Shown here: piece after piece, positions 35,929 through 45,049 of the stretch
Layout of the letters: every line of letters starts with the position of its first letter
How positions within the stretch are numbered: the stretch's first letter is position 1
NCBI GenBank assembly: GCA_021413845.1
Contig: JAIOPP010000084.1
Span: 1 to 64,000 of the forward strand
From: Planctomycetia bacterium
Lineage (GTDB): Bacteria; Planctomycetota; Planctomycetia; Pirellulales; PNKZ01
Direction: 5' to 3'
Length of the DNA stretch: 64,000 bases
Position numbers and translations under genes: made by a program
The notes under the pieces: model-generated
Seen by the model: the letters and a program-made list of their open reading frames with translations, nothing else
Databases searched by the model: none
What the model was told of the DNA's origin: nothing

Positions 35929-37113
35929 CTACCCTGCGGCGGCGACGACTTTCTTCGCCGCGTCGGTGAGCCCTTCGGCCGAGATGATGTTCACGCCGCT
36001 TTCGGCGAGCATCTTTCGGCCTTCTTGAACCTCGGTCCCTTCGAGTCGCACGACCAGCGGGACGTTGAAGCCGACTTGCTTGTAAGCTTCCAGCACGGCA
36101 TTGGCGATCGTCGTGCAACGCATGATGCCGCCGAAGATATTCACGAGCACCGCCTTCACGTTCTTATCCGCCAGCAGAATGCGGAACGCTTCCGTCACTT
36201 GGTCGACGTTGGCACCGCCGCCGACGTCGAGGAAGTTGGCCGGAAAGCCGCCGTGGAGTTTGATGATGTCCATGGTGCTCATCGCGAGGCCGGCGCCATT
36301 CACCAAGCAACCGATGTTGCCGTGGAGTTTCACGTAGCTCAGGCCCGACTGCGCGGCGCGAACTTCGGCCGGTTCTTCCTCGGCGAGGTCGCGGAGTTCG
36401 GCAAGTTCCGGATGGCGGAACAACCCATTGTCGTCGAATGTGACCTTGGCGTCGAGCGCCATCAATTCGCCTTCCGCCGTGACGACGAGCGGATTGATTT
36501 CGATCATGCTGCAATCGTAGGCGACGAACATCTTCGCCAGTGCCCGCACGAACTTATCGAACGAAGCGACCGACTTCCCCTTGAGGCCCAAGAACTCGGC
36601 GAGTTTGCGCGATTGGTACGGGAGCAAGCCGGTGTCGACGTCGAACGCTTCATGCACGATGCGCTCCGGCGTCTTCTCGGCGACCTCTTCGATGTTCATG
36701 CCGCCGTCGGGCGAGACCATGAGGATCGGCCCTTTGGCGCTCCGGTCGACGATGATCGCCAGATACAACTCGCGCGCGATGTTGCAGCCTGCCTCGACGA
36801 AAACTTGATTGACCTTTTGGCCTTCTTCGCCGGTCTGGATCGTGACGAGCGTCTTGCCGATCAACTTCTCGGCCGCCTTAGCGGCGTCTGCGGCGCTTCG
36901 TACGAGTTGCACGCCCCGTTGCGAGGCGTCTTCCTTCGTCGTGCCTTTGCCTCGTCCGCCGGCGTGGATCTGCGCTTTCACGACCGCAATCGCACCGCCG
37001 AGCTTCGTATAGGCTTCGGCCGCTTCTTGCGGGTTCTTCGCGACGATGCCTTGCGGCACGGCGACGCCCGCCTTACGGAAGATTTCTTTCGCCTGGTATT
37101 CGTGAATTTTCAT
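35929..37113 (-). CDS. sucC: Succinate--CoA ligase, beta subunit
   Basis: This 394-residue beta subunit starts [20 protein letters not shown] and has the ATP-grasp fold. [20 protein letters not shown] is the nucleotide loop region and [21 protein letters not shown] the metal-binding part. [13 protein letters not shown] lies in the ligase domain. The length is usual. It is the first gene of sucCD and is divergent from the thiolase across a 175-base gap. Confidence 0.97.
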   Translation of the reverse strand: MKIHEYQAKEIFRKAGVAVPQGIVAKNPQEAAEAYTKLGGAIAVVKAQIHAGGRGKGTTKEDASQRGVQLVRSAADAAKAAEKLIGKTLVTIQTGEEGQKVNQVFVEAGCNIARELYLAIIVDRSAKGPILMVSPDGGMNIEEVAEKTPERIVHEAFDVDTGLLPYQSRKLAEFLGLKGKSVASFDKFVRALAKMFVAYDCSMIEINPLVVTAEGELMALDAKVTFDDNGLFRHPELAELRDLAEEEPAEVRAAQSGLSYVKLHGNIGCLVNGAGLAMSTMDIIKLHGGFPANFLDVGGGANVDQVTEAFRILLADKNVKAVLVNIFGGIMRCTTIANAVLEAYKQVGFNVPLVVRLEGTEVQEGRKMLAESGVNIISAEGLTDAAKKVVAAAG

Positions 37114-37228
37114 AATGCGGGAAACTCGTAGACGCCAATGAGCCGCGGCTCTGACCGAAGGAAACGCCGATTATAGAAGCCATGCGCAGGGTGGGCAAGG
37201 AGCGGAAATTCAAGCCTTACCGTGAGAG

Positions 37229-37245
37229 AACGAATATAATTCGTT
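37229..37245. promoter_or_regulatory. Palindromic operator over a TATAAT -10 box before the thiolase gene
   Basis: AACGAAT-ATA-ATTCGTT is a perfect 7-3-7 palindrome. It contains TATAAT at 37235-37240, which could be the -10 of a promoter for the thiolase ATG at 37289, 48 bases on. No clear -35 is visible. A dimeric repressor bound here would block RNA polymerase, so the thiolase is probably regulated, perhaps by an acyl-CoA or TetR-type repressor; the regulator is not in the window. Confidence 0.5.
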
Positions 37246-37288
37246 ACGCGCTCGATTCTTCCGCACGACCCTTTCTATTTCTTATCGC

Positions 37289-38476
37289 ATGTCTCCCATG
37301 TCGTATTCATTGATCGTGGCCGGTTGTCGCACTCCGATCGGAAAACTTCTCGGCGGTCTTTCGACTTTGCCTGCGCCGAAGCTCGGCGCGGTTGCCGTTG
37401 CCGAAGTCGTCCGGCGAGCCGGTGTGCAGCCCACGGCTGTCGACGAAGTAATCTTCGGAAACGTCTTACAGGCCGGAGTCGGGCAAGCGCCTGCGCGACA
37501 AGCCGCGCTGTTCGGTGGACTCCCTGCAACCGTCGCCGCCGTGACGATCAACAAGGTTTGCGGATCCGGATTGAAAGCGGTGATGCTGGCCGATCAAGCG
37601 ATTCGCGCCGGCGATGCCGACTGCATCGTCGCCGGCGGAATGGAAAGCATGAGCCGGGCGCCGCATCTGTTGCTCGGAAGCCGCACGGGCTTCAAATACG
37701 GACATGAGAAACTGCTGGATGCCATGATCCACGACGGGCTCTGGTGCGCGTTCGAGAACACGGCGATGGGCTGCGCGGCCGACTATACGGCTTCGAGTCG
37801 CAACGTAAGCCGCGGCGATCAAGATGCCTGGGCTCTCGAAAGTCATCGGCGAGCGCTCGCCGCGCGCGAAGCGGGAAAGTTCCACGATGAGATCGTCCCG
37901 GTGAGCGTGGTCGTAGGGAAGGCGACGACGGTCGTGCGCGAAGATGAGGGGCCGCGCGCCGATACCACGCTCGAGCGGCTCGCCGGATTGAAGCCGGCGT
38001 TCGATCCCACCGGCTCGGTCACGGCAGGGAACGCTTCGCAGATCAGCGACGGCGCGGCGGCCCTCTTGGTCGTCAGCGAAACCATGCGCGATACACTCCA
38101 GCCGGCTTGGGCCTTTCGCATCGTCGCTTCGGCGACGAGCGGCGTCGAGCCGAAAGAGATCTTCATCGCACCGGTCGAGGCGGTGCGGAAGTGTTTGGCG
38201 AAGGCCGGCCGCACGATCGGAGACGTCGATCTTTGGGAACTCAACGAAGCCTTCGCTTCGCAAACGCTGGCTTGTGCTCGCGAGTTGGGAATCGATCCTG
38301 CGAAGTTGAACGTCGGCGGCGGTGCGATCGCGCTGGGGCACCCGATCGGCGCCAGCGGCGCACGGGTTCTGGTGACGCTGATCTACGCACTACTGGATCG
38401 AGGCCTGAAAACGGGGGTCGCCTCGCTCTGCCTAGGCGGCGGAAATGCGGTAGCGTTGATGATCGAGCGCGTCTGA
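37289..38476 (+). CDS. Acetyl-CoA C-acetyltransferase (thiolase)
   Basis: This 395-residue thiolase has the full catalytic set: C91 in INKVCGSGLKA, H351 in IALGHPIGASGAR and C381 in SLCLGGGNA, at the spacing of biosynthetic thiolases. It condenses two acetyl-CoA or cleaves acetoacetyl-CoA. No partner genes for polyhydroxybutyrate or fatty acid oxidation are adjacent, so direction is open. It has its own likely promoter/operator and converges with hemH (31 bases between stops). Confidence 0.93.
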   Translation: MSPMSYSLIVAGCRTPIGKLLGGLSTLPAPKLGAVAVAEVVRRAGVQPTAVDEVIFGNVLQAGVGQAPARQAALFGGLPATVAAVTINKVCGSGLKAVMLADQAIRAGDADCIVAGGMESMSRAPHLLLGSRTGFKYGHEKLLDAMIHDGLWCAFENTAMGCAADYTASSRNVSRGDQDAWALESHRRALAAREAGKFHDEIVPVSVVVGKATTVVREDEGPRADTTLERLAGLKPAFDPTGSVTAGNASQISDGAAALLVVSETMRDTLQPAWAFRIVASATSGVEPKEIFIAPVEAVRKCLAKAGRTIGDVDLWELNEAFASQTLACARELGIDPAKLNVGGGAIALGHPIGASGARVLVTLIYALLDRGLKTGVASLCLGGGNAVALMIERV

Positions 38477-38507
38477 GACCGCTCATCGCTTGCGATTTCG
38501 CGGAGCG

Positions 38508-39551
38508 TTACGTCGCGCTAGGCCGAGGGGTCGGTCGCGCAGGCGGCAAGCAGCAATTCACAGGGCAAACATCATGCGATGGTCCCAAAGCTCCTAGAGC
38601 CGGCTTTGGCAATTCAGCATGCATGCGTTCGTGCACCAGTTCGGCGATCATCTGCACGAACCGGGGATGCGAACCGGCGGTGCCGGCACGAACCATATTT
38701 ACTCCGTGCTCGCGCGCGATCTCGAGTGCCTCGAAGTCGAGATCGAACATCACTTCCATGTGGTCGGAAACGAAGCCGATCGGCACGACGATCACGTCCG
38801 TTATTCCTTCCCGAGCGGCCGACTTGAGATAGTCGCCGATGTCGGGACCGAGCCACGGTTGCGTCGGCGGACCGCTCCGGCTTTGATACGTGAGCACGAA
38901 GTCGTCGTAACCGAGAGCCGTCGAGACGAGCCGGGCGGATTCTTCGAGTTGACGCACGTAGTTGCAATTCGCCGCCATCGAATCGGGAATGCTATGGGCC
39001 GTGTAGACGAGTTTCGTCGCGCGGCGTCGTTCGCTTGGAATCGCTTCGAGGGCCGTGCGAACGCGATCGACCATCGTCTCGATGAAGCCCGGATGGTTGT
39101 AGAAGACGCGGATCTTGTCGACCGCCGGGGCGTCGGCTCCGACGAGTTCCTGCGCGGCGACGATGTTTTCGCGATACTGTCGGCAACCGGAGTAGGAGCT
39201 GAACGCCGAGGTAAAATAAGCGATCGCGCGTCGTACGCCGTCGGCTTTCATTTGCGCCATCGTGTCGGTAAGCAGCGGAAGCCAATTGCGGTTGCCCCAA
39301 TAAATGGGCAACGTGATTCCTCGGCGCGCGAACTCGGCACGCAAAGCCTCGATCAACGCGCGGTTTTGGGCATTGATCGGGCTCACGCCGTCGAAGTGGT
39401 AATAATGTTCCGCGACTTCGAGCATCCGTTCGCGCGGCACGTTGCGACCGCGCAGCACGTTCTCGAGAAACGGCAGCACGTCGTCTCGCTTCTCAGGACC
39501 ACCGAACGAGACGAGCAGAAAAGCATCGTACTGGAGGGCGCTGTCGGGCAT
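38508..39551 (-). CDS. hemH: Ferrochelatase, with possible Fe-S cysteines
   Basis: This 347-residue ferrochelatase inserts iron into a porphyrin. Catalytic residues are H186 (VYTAHSIP) and E266 (SDHMEVMFDLD). Four cysteines stand out: C123 (YSGCRQY), C329, C333 and C334 (DVCPVNCC), reminiscent of ferrochelatases that bind a [2Fe-2S] cluster through one internal and three C-terminal Cys. Whether the substrate is protoporphyrin or coproporphyrin is not clear from sequence. The next elements upstream on the strand are tRNA-Glu and csrA, but a terminator separates them. Confidence 0.93.
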   Translation of the reverse strand: MPDSALQYDAFLLVSFGGPEKRDDVLPFLENVLRGRNVPRERMLEVAEHYYHFDGVSPINAQNRALIEALRAEFARRGITLPIYWGNRNWLPLLTDTMAQMKADGVRRAIAYFTSAFSSYSGCRQYRENIVAAQELVGADAPAVDKIRVFYNHPGFIETMVDRVRTALEAIPSERRRATKLVYTAHSIPDSMAANCNYVRQLEESARLVSTALGYDDFVLTYQSRSGPPTQPWLGPDIGDYLKSAAREGITDVIVVPIGFVSDHMEVMFDLDFEALEIAREHGVNMVRAGTAGSHPRFVQMIAELVHERMHAELPKPALGALGPSHDVCPVNCCLPPARPTPRPSAT

Positions 39552-39654
39552 CGGTCTCTCGCGGGTAGGGGCGTCGATCTAGAGATTAATTATAGTCGAC
39601 GAGCCGAAGTCGGCGGCGCGCGATCCGCTTCGGCAACGAGTTCGCACCGGCGCA

Positions 39655-39687
39655 TAAAAAAACCGCGTCGAGCTGCTCGACGCGGTT
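39655..39687 (-). terminator. Intrinsic terminator after tRNA-Glu
   Basis: AACCGCGTCGAG (39661-39672) pairs with CTCGACGCGGTT (39676-39687), a 12-bp stem with a three-base loop. Seven A on the plus strand (39656-39662) give a T run when read on the minus strand. It ends the tRNA transcript before hemH. Confidence 0.88.
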
Positions 39688-39712
39688 TCCGGTTCATCGT
39701 TTCGCTATGAAA

Positions 39713-39786
39713 TGACCCCAATGGGATTTGAACCCATATTATCGCCGTGAAAGGGCGGTGTCCTAACCGGGTTAGACGATGGGGCC
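39713..39786 (-). tRNA. tRNA-Glu (anticodon UUC)
   Basis: The minus strand folds as a 74-base tRNA. The acceptor is GGCCCCA with TGGGGTC (one G-U pair), the discriminator is A, the anticodon loop is CTTTCAC with anticodon TTC, and the T-loop GGTTCAAATCC is standard. CCA is not encoded. It lies between csrA and hemH on the same strand. Confidence 0.97.
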
Positions 39787-40017
39787 TAAGTCCGAAAGCG
39801 ACGAACAAGTGAATCAAGATTTTTAACTTGCGGGCGGGCGCTTCGTCAAGCCCGCAAAGGCATGTCGACGAAATCGAGGAGCGGCGGGAGAGTCGAGAAG
39901 GTCCGTGTCGTGCAAGGAACGGAAGATTCGGGACCGCGGCTCAAATGAGAAATGTTCGGAGTAGAGATCAATTCTCGTGCCGACTCAAATCGCAGAGTTC
40001 GCCAAGCCGCGAAGAAG

Positions 40018-40236
40018 CTACTTCGCTTCTTCGTCCTTCAACGCTCCGGCGTCCGCCGTGGATTCGGAGGCGTTGGCGCGTTGGATCGCGTCGTAGACCT
40101 CGCGGCGATGGACGGGAACTTCCTTCGGCGCTTCCACGCCGAGGCGCACCTTGTCACCACGAATCTCCACCACGACGATCGTGATGTCGTTGTTGATGAC
40201 GATGCTTTCGTTCTTCTTTCGAGATAGCACCAACAT
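40018..40236 (-). CDS. csrA: Carbon storage regulator CsrA (second copy)
   Basis: This 72-residue CsrA starts [20 protein letters not shown] and contains [26 protein letters not shown], closer to the classic family sequence than the first copy. The C-terminal tail is acidic ([15 protein letters not shown]). AAGGAAG lies seven bases before the ATG; no CsrA-type GGA motif comparable to the first copy is seen. tRNA-Glu lies 231 bases downstream. The two copies probably have different targets or regulation. Confidence 0.96.
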   Translation of the reverse strand: MLVLSRKKNESIVINNDITIVVVEIRGDKVRLGVEAPKEVPVHRREVYDAIQRANASESTADAGALKDEEAK

Positions 40237-41028
40237 AGTTGTCTTCCTTCGTCGTTCGTCTCCGGCTTCCGGTAAGGCTTACTTGCACTAACCTTGAGTA
40301 AACGCCGTGTGGTTATTTCAACGGCGAGAAATCCGGCGACAACGGACTCGTTCCCGACCGCAGGGTCGGGCCCAAGTAGCAGGCCAATCCTTCAATGTCA
40401 CTCTACGCGCAAGTTAGTATGAGTCAAGCTACTAGGGCGACGGGAGTCGTTTTTAGCGGGGTTTTTCGACGAACCCCCTCTTACAGGCTTCTGAAATCCA
40501 CCAGACTGCCAAGTTTCTTGTTTTCGTTCAATACGGTTTGGTCGAGGCTTAACGTCTTCCGGCAGAAGTGTTTACTCTACATGCGCGGATGAAAGGGATG
40601 TGTGGATTAAATCGACATGAATATGTCGCCGTTTTATGCGCCAAACGTGGGGGTGTCGTCGATGAAGGCCGATGCGCGAGTGTCGTCAATCGGATAAGTG
40701 CGTCGTTGTGACGGAACTCGATGGTCCGGTCGGTTGCTCGGCTCCGGTATTGCGTCGCTCTGGTCGGCCGTCGTATTCGGCATTCATCATTCGCAGTAGA
40801 AGTCACGTGCCGACGACCCAAGGTTCGCCGTGCGATCGGCGCTTCCTTACGATTTTTCAAGTTCGAAGATCTTGGTGGGCCGCCATTGCCGCAGGCGAAA
40901 ACGGAGAATGCAAATCGCCGCTTGCGAGCGGAAGGAGCCTGCCTATAATTCAGCGGCTAGTCCGTCGCGCATTCGCGCTTCGTCGTGCAAGCCGCGTCTT
41001 GCAGGGAAACGATTGCAAGGAAAAGTGC
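40237..41028. other. Intergenic region between csrA and nuoI
   Basis: Nearly 800 bases with no convincing gene on either strand: the short frames present lack ribosome sites and recognisable products. It holds the csrA promoter on the minus side and a good promoter for nuoI at its right end. GGGGTT/AACCCC near 40459-40478 can form a small hairpin. Confidence 0.6.
40922..40949 (+). promoter_or_regulatory. Likely sigma-70 promoter for the nuo operon
   Basis: TTGCGA (40922-40927), 16 bases, then TATAAT (40944-40949) fits a sigma-70 promoter, with a perfect -10. It lies about 80 bases before the nuoI start. This is a pattern match only. Confidence 0.5.
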
Positions 41029-41562
41029 ATGCGTCAGTGGTTTCGAGACGTCTTCGACGCCGTATTCACCGTAGCTCAAGGGCTATGGATTACGATGCGG
41101 TATTGGGTTAATTCGTACGACCCGGCGCGTAAGACTTTCACCGAGCACTTCGAATATCCCGAGCTTCCGGTGCCGGTGGCGCCACGCTATCGGGGCTTTC
41201 ATCGCTACGATCTCACGACCTGCATCTCTTGCGATCAATGTGCGAAGGCGTGCCCGGTCGATTGCATTTATATCGGTAAAGAGCGGGTCGAAGGAGGCAA
41301 GGGCTTCCAAATCACCGGCTTCACGATCGACTATTCGAAGTGCATGTTCTGCGCCTTGTGCGTCGAGCCGTGTCCGGTCGATTGCATCTTCATGGGTGCC
41401 ACGCACGACTTGAGTTGCTACAGTCGCGATGGCTGCATCGTCGACTTCTCTCGCTTGCCGACCGAAGTAGCCTGGGGACGTGCCACGTTGAATCCAACGG
41501 CCGTAGCCCAATCGAAGGTAATCGAATCGCCTGTTCACGGCGGCCCGAACCAAGTCAGCTAG
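41029..41562 (+). CDS. nuoI: NADH-quinone oxidoreductase subunit I
   Basis: This 177-residue subunit carries two 4Fe-4S ferredoxin motifs, CISCDQCAKACPVDC and CMFCALCVEPCPVDC (clusters N6a and N6b), which pass electrons toward subunit B. ATG 41029 has AAGGA eight bases upstream; the longer open frame is not family-like. It opens the operon, whereas in the common gene order it sits between nuoH and nuoJ. Confidence 0.95.
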   Translation: MRQWFRDVFDAVFTVAQGLWITMRYWVNSYDPARKTFTEHFEYPELPVPVAPRYRGFHRYDLTTCISCDQCAKACPVDCIYIGKERVEGGKGFQITGFTIDYSKCMFCALCVEPCPVDCIFMGATHDLSCYSRDGCIVDFSRLPTEVAWGRATLNPTAVAQSKVIESPVHGGPNQVS

Positions 41563-41607
41563 CGAAGCCAAGTCAGCGAGCGAACTCCTGCCGCGAAAGT
41601 TGCCGCC

Positions 41608-42069
41608 ATGTCGACAAATCGATCCGAGTCGCTTGGCCCCGCGGCGGAACGAAAGCTGTTTACGATCGATGGCGCAAACGCCGCGCTACCGTTGGTGCGA
41701 GCGATCGTGCAAGACGTGGTAGCCCTATCGCACGAGATGGTCGATCGCCGCGAACGCTTGATTTCGCTCCGTTCAGGCCGAACGAGCGAGCGGCAAGACG
41801 TGTACTCCGAGGAATTGGCCCACGTCGAGGAAGAACTCGAGCGCAGTAGAGCTAGGCTCTACGAATATGCCGATGAGCTGCGTGCGCTAGGCGTGGAATT
41901 GAAAGATGGCCTGATCGGGCTCGTCGATTTTCCTTCCCTCCATGAAGACCGAGTCGTGTACTTGTGCTGGAAGTTGGACGAGCCGGAAGTCGCCTACTGG
42001 CACGAACTCGATTCCGGCTTCTCCGGCCGCCGCTCGTTGGCCGACTTCGCTGCGGCCGATCATAACTAA
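41608..42069 (+). CDS. DUF2203 family protein inside the nuo operon
   Basis: The 153-residue protein follows the DUF2203 pattern: KLFTIDGANAALPLVRAIV at the start, a long central helix pair (EELAHVEEELERSRARLYEY) and GLIGLVDFPS... VVYLCWKLDEPEVAYWHEL at the end. It is cytoplasmic by sequence and of unknown function. It starts 45 bases after nuoI and precedes nuoA by 306 bases, so it may be co-transcribed. Nothing directly ties it to complex I. Confidence 0.85.
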   Translation: MSTNRSESLGPAAERKLFTIDGANAALPLVRAIVQDVVALSHEMVDRRERLISLRSGRTSERQDVYSEELAHVEEELERSRARLYEYADELRALGVELKDGLIGLVDFPSLHEDRVVYLCWKLDEPEVAYWHELDSGFSGRRSLADFAAADHN

Positions 42070-42375
42070 GTCGGTCTTGCCGAGTCGCCCATTGGGCCGT
42101 TGTCGAATGGGCCGTTTCGACTGGCGCGAACCGCACGATTACACGTTCGTAAGTTCGATCGGGCAAGCCTGCGCGATCGATCGTATTCGGCGAGCGTCCG
42201 CGGTTTTCGAGCGGCGTTTCTCCGACCTCGCCGGCTTGCAAACGGCCCGGTCTCTTCTACAATGCCCGGATTGTTATTTTCGTCCGGTGCCGGCATCGCC
42301 CGACCGGCGCATGTCTGATCGCTTCACGTTCCGTTCGTTCCCGGCAATCCCGACTCGTTTCCGAAACGGCAAGTT
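42070..42375. other. Gap between DUF2203 gene and nuoA
   Basis: About 306 bases. I see no gene here; frames present have no family match. No terminator was found, so transcription may continue through from nuoI. Confidence 0.55.
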
Positions 42376-43020
42376 ATGTCACCGACTCTCGTCGCCGCTT
42401 ACTTGGCATTGTTTTTCGCGATCGGGGCGATGTTCCTGTTCACGAACTTGCTGATCGGCCGATTTCTACGACCCAAGAATCCGAACGAAGAGAAGCTTTC
42501 CGTATATGAATGCGGCGAGCCGACGATCGGGTCGAGCTTCGTGCAGTTCGATCTCCGCTTCTATGTGATCGCGTTGTTGTTCATCATCTTCGATGTGGAA
42601 GTCGCATTCTTCTTTCCTTGGGCCGCGGCATTCGGCAAGTCGACGCATCTCACCGATCCGAAGTTCGCAGTCGTTTCCAATGTTTCGGAAACGGACTCCA
42701 GCGTGAAAGTTCCGGTTCACTTGACACCGAAGGCCGCGCAAGTTCAGCGCGAGCTCGGTGTAGCGAATCCTACGGTGCCGGACTCGGCCGCGAGTGTCGC
42801 CAAGAACGAAGAGGTGGTTCGCGGGAGCGCCGCGTTGCTCGCGAAGACCTCGATCGGGGATATTCTCGTCTTCTTCGCCGTGCTCATGGTCGGCTTCGCT
42901 TACGTTTGGAGTCGCGGCGACTTGGATTGGGTTCGCGCACTTCAAGACGATCATGCGCAAACGGCGCAGCTGCGCGCGGTCGGAGTCGACGAAGGGGCCG
43001 ATTCGGTGTTGGCGGGCTGA
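42376..43020 (+). CDS. nuoA: NADH-quinone oxidoreductase subunit A, with insert
   Basis: This 214-residue membrane subunit has the conserved KLSVYECGEPTIGSSFVQFDLRFY loop and FDVEVAFFFPWA in the second membrane helix. The family is normally about 120-150 residues with three helices. Here about 75 mostly polar residues (roughly 88-162) are inserted before the third helix (IGDILVFFAVLMVGFAYVW). The gap to nuoC is 90 bases and the expected nuoB is missing. Confidence 0.92.
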   Translation: MSPTLVAAYLALFFAIGAMFLFTNLLIGRFLRPKNPNEEKLSVYECGEPTIGSSFVQFDLRFYVIALLFIIFDVEVAFFFPWAAAFGKSTHLTDPKFAVVSNVSETDSSVKVPVHLTPKAAQVQRELGVANPTVPDSAASVAKNEEVVRGSAALLAKTSIGDILVFFAVLMVGFAYVWSRGDLDWVRALQDDHAQTAQLRAVGVDEGADSVLAG

Positions 43021-43110
43021 TTGGTCGAGTCGGATGGATGCGAAGTTCAAGCGAGGTCGGTTGTCGAGCGGTAGCGTTTTAACGTCACTTGTGAAAAAGA
43101 TCACAATCGT

Positions 43111-43641
43111 ATGGGCCAGCCATTACCCGATCGTCTGAAGAAGAAATTCGGCGATCAAATCACGGTGTCGAGTCCTCCGACGGCGATCGATCCTTGGATC
43201 GAAGTCGCGCCTGGGGCGCTGCAGGCCGTCTGCACTTATCTGCGCGACGAAAAGGATTTGGCGTTCAACTACCTGAGCTGCATCTCGGGGGTCGACTACT
43301 TCGAGGCCGATGCCAAGAAGGCGGCTAAGGTCGATTGGAAGCCGCACACCGAAGTCGTGTACCACCTCTGGAGCCTGACTCATAAGACCAGTTTGGTGCT
43401 CAAGGTAATCCTGCCCCGCTGGAAGAACGACGTTGAAGGAGAGCTTCCCGAGGTGCCGACCGTCTCGGCGATCTGGCCGACCGCCGATTGGCACGAGCGC
43501 GAAGTCTACGACTTGAGCGGCGTCCGCTTCCTCGGCCACCCGAACATGCGGCGCATCCTCTGTCCGGAAGACTGGGAAGGTTACCCGCTCAGAAAAGACT
43601 ATGAGATGCCGCTCGAGTATCACGGGATTCGCGGAAAATAA
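43111..43641 (+). CDS. nuoC: NADH-quinone oxidoreductase subunit C
   Basis: The 176-residue peripheral-arm subunit shows LSCISGVDYFE and the highly conserved WHEREVYDLSGVRFLGHPNM and PLRKDYEMP segments. It is a separate protein, not fused to NuoD. It is followed 57 bases later by nuoD. Confidence 0.95.
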   Translation: MGQPLPDRLKKKFGDQITVSSPPTAIDPWIEVAPGALQAVCTYLRDEKDLAFNYLSCISGVDYFEADAKKAAKVDWKPHTEVVYHLWSLTHKTSLVLKVILPRWKNDVEGELPEVPTVSAIWPTADWHEREVYDLSGVRFLGHPNMRRILCPEDWEGYPLRKDYEMPLEYHGIRGK

Positions 43642-43698
43642 GACGGAAGTTTGAGGCCAACGGGCAGCCGACAACTGACACCGAACAACTGACGAAAC

Positions 43699-44904
43699 AT
43701 GGCAACTGAAATAGACGATCCGCGGATCATTGAATTCGATGTCCGTACCGACGAGATGCTCGTCAACATGGGCCCGCAACATCCGAGCACGCACGGCGTG
43801 TTGCGTTTGGTGTTGCGCACCGATGGTGAAATCGTTTCGGAAGTGACGCCGCATATCGGCTATCTGCATCGTTGCGCGGAGAAGATCGGCGAGAACCTCA
43901 CGCCCCGCCAGTGGATTCCGTATACCGACCGGATGGACTATCTGGCCGGCATGAACATGAATCTCGGCTGGGCGCTGACGGTCGAAAAGCTGCTCAAGCT
44001 CGAATTGCCGGAGAAGGCGAAGCACCTGCGCGTCATCATCAGCGAGATGGGGCGCATCGCGAGCCATCTCGTCGGCATGGGGGCATATGGTCTCGATCTC
44101 GGCTCTTTCAGCCCGTTTTTGTATGCGTTTCGCGAGCGCGAGAAGATTCTCGATCTGTTCGAGAAAGCCTGCGGCGCGCGGTTGACCTACAGCTACCTCA
44201 CGGTCGGCGGCGCCACGCACGACCTGCCGCGCGGCTGGCTGCAAGAGTGCGATGCATTTCTCGATCAGCTCTTGCCGATCATCGTCGAATACCACGCTCT
44301 GCTCACGACGAACTCGATCTTCGTCAGCCGGACGGCGAACATCGGTATCATGTCGCCCGAGATGGCGATCGCCTACGGCACCAGCGGGCCGGTGCTGCGC
44401 GGCAGCGGCGTCGATTGGGATCTGCGTCGCGACGGTGAAGACCGCTACACGGAAATGTACGACGGCTACGCTTTCGAGGTCATCGTCTCGAAGAACGGCA
44501 AGTATCCGAACGACCAGAAATATCCCGACGTCCCCGAATCGGCCGTCCTCGGCGATTGTTGGCATCGGTTCTATGTCCGGATGCTCGAAGTCATGCAATC
44601 GATCGACCTCGTGCGCCAAGCGATCGCGCGCTACAGCAAGGCGTCGGGCACGCACGGCCTGCCGGTCAAGCTGAACGAGAAGCTTCCTAAGGGGGAAGTT
44701 TACTTGGAGACGGAAGCGCCCCGCGGCCAAATGGGCTTCTACCTCGTCAGCGACGGTTCGTCGATTCCGTGGCGAGCTCGGGCTCGCAGCAGTTGCTTTT
44801 GCAATCTTTCGGTCACGCATGAACTTTGTCGCGGTTGCTTGATCGCCGACGTGCCGGCGATCGTCGGTTCGCTCGATATCGTGATGGGGGAAATCGATCG
44901 ATAA
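43699..44904 (+). CDS. nuoD: NADH-quinone oxidoreductase subunit D
   Basis: The 401-residue 49-kDa-type subunit forms the quinone site with subunit B. It has NMGPQHPSTHGVLRLVL with the quinone-site His, HIGYLHRCAEKI, and the C-terminal ADVPAIVGSLDIVMGEIDR. The family's usual length is kept. Confidence 0.96.
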   Translation: MATEIDDPRIIEFDVRTDEMLVNMGPQHPSTHGVLRLVLRTDGEIVSEVTPHIGYLHRCAEKIGENLTPRQWIPYTDRMDYLAGMNMNLGWALTVEKLLKLELPEKAKHLRVIISEMGRIASHLVGMGAYGLDLGSFSPFLYAFREREKILDLFEKACGARLTYSYLTVGGATHDLPRGWLQECDAFLDQLLPIIVEYHALLTTNSIFVSRTANIGIMSPEMAIAYGTSGPVLRGSGVDWDLRRDGEDRYTEMYDGYAFEVIVSKNGKYPNDQKYPDVPESAVLGDCWHRFYVRMLEVMQSIDLVRQAIARYSKASGTHGLPVKLNEKLPKGEVYLETEAPRGQMGFYLVSDGSSIPWRARARSSCFCNLSVTHELCRGCLIADVPAIVGSLDIVMGEIDR

Positions 44905-45049
44905 TCGCGTCGACGACGCAGTTTTACGGTTTGGGAAAATCAAGTTCGGGTACTTGTGTACTAGCAGCGCCGTGTGCCATATTTCTTGCTCTTATCACCT
45001 TCGTCGGACGGCTCGAAAGCGCTCCCGAAACGCGGTTTAGGAACCTCTC

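Noticed and set aside
40237-41028. Small protein genes in the gap before nuoI
   Set aside because: Several short frames overlap on both strands; none has a ribosome site or protein-like sequence.
42070-42375. nuoB hidden between the DUF2203 gene and nuoA
   Set aside because: The gap is too short for NuoB and no frame shows its cysteine cluster motif.
43123-44943. Open frame of 606 codons opposite nuoC and nuoD
   Set aside because: It spans two real genes on the other strand and has no family features.
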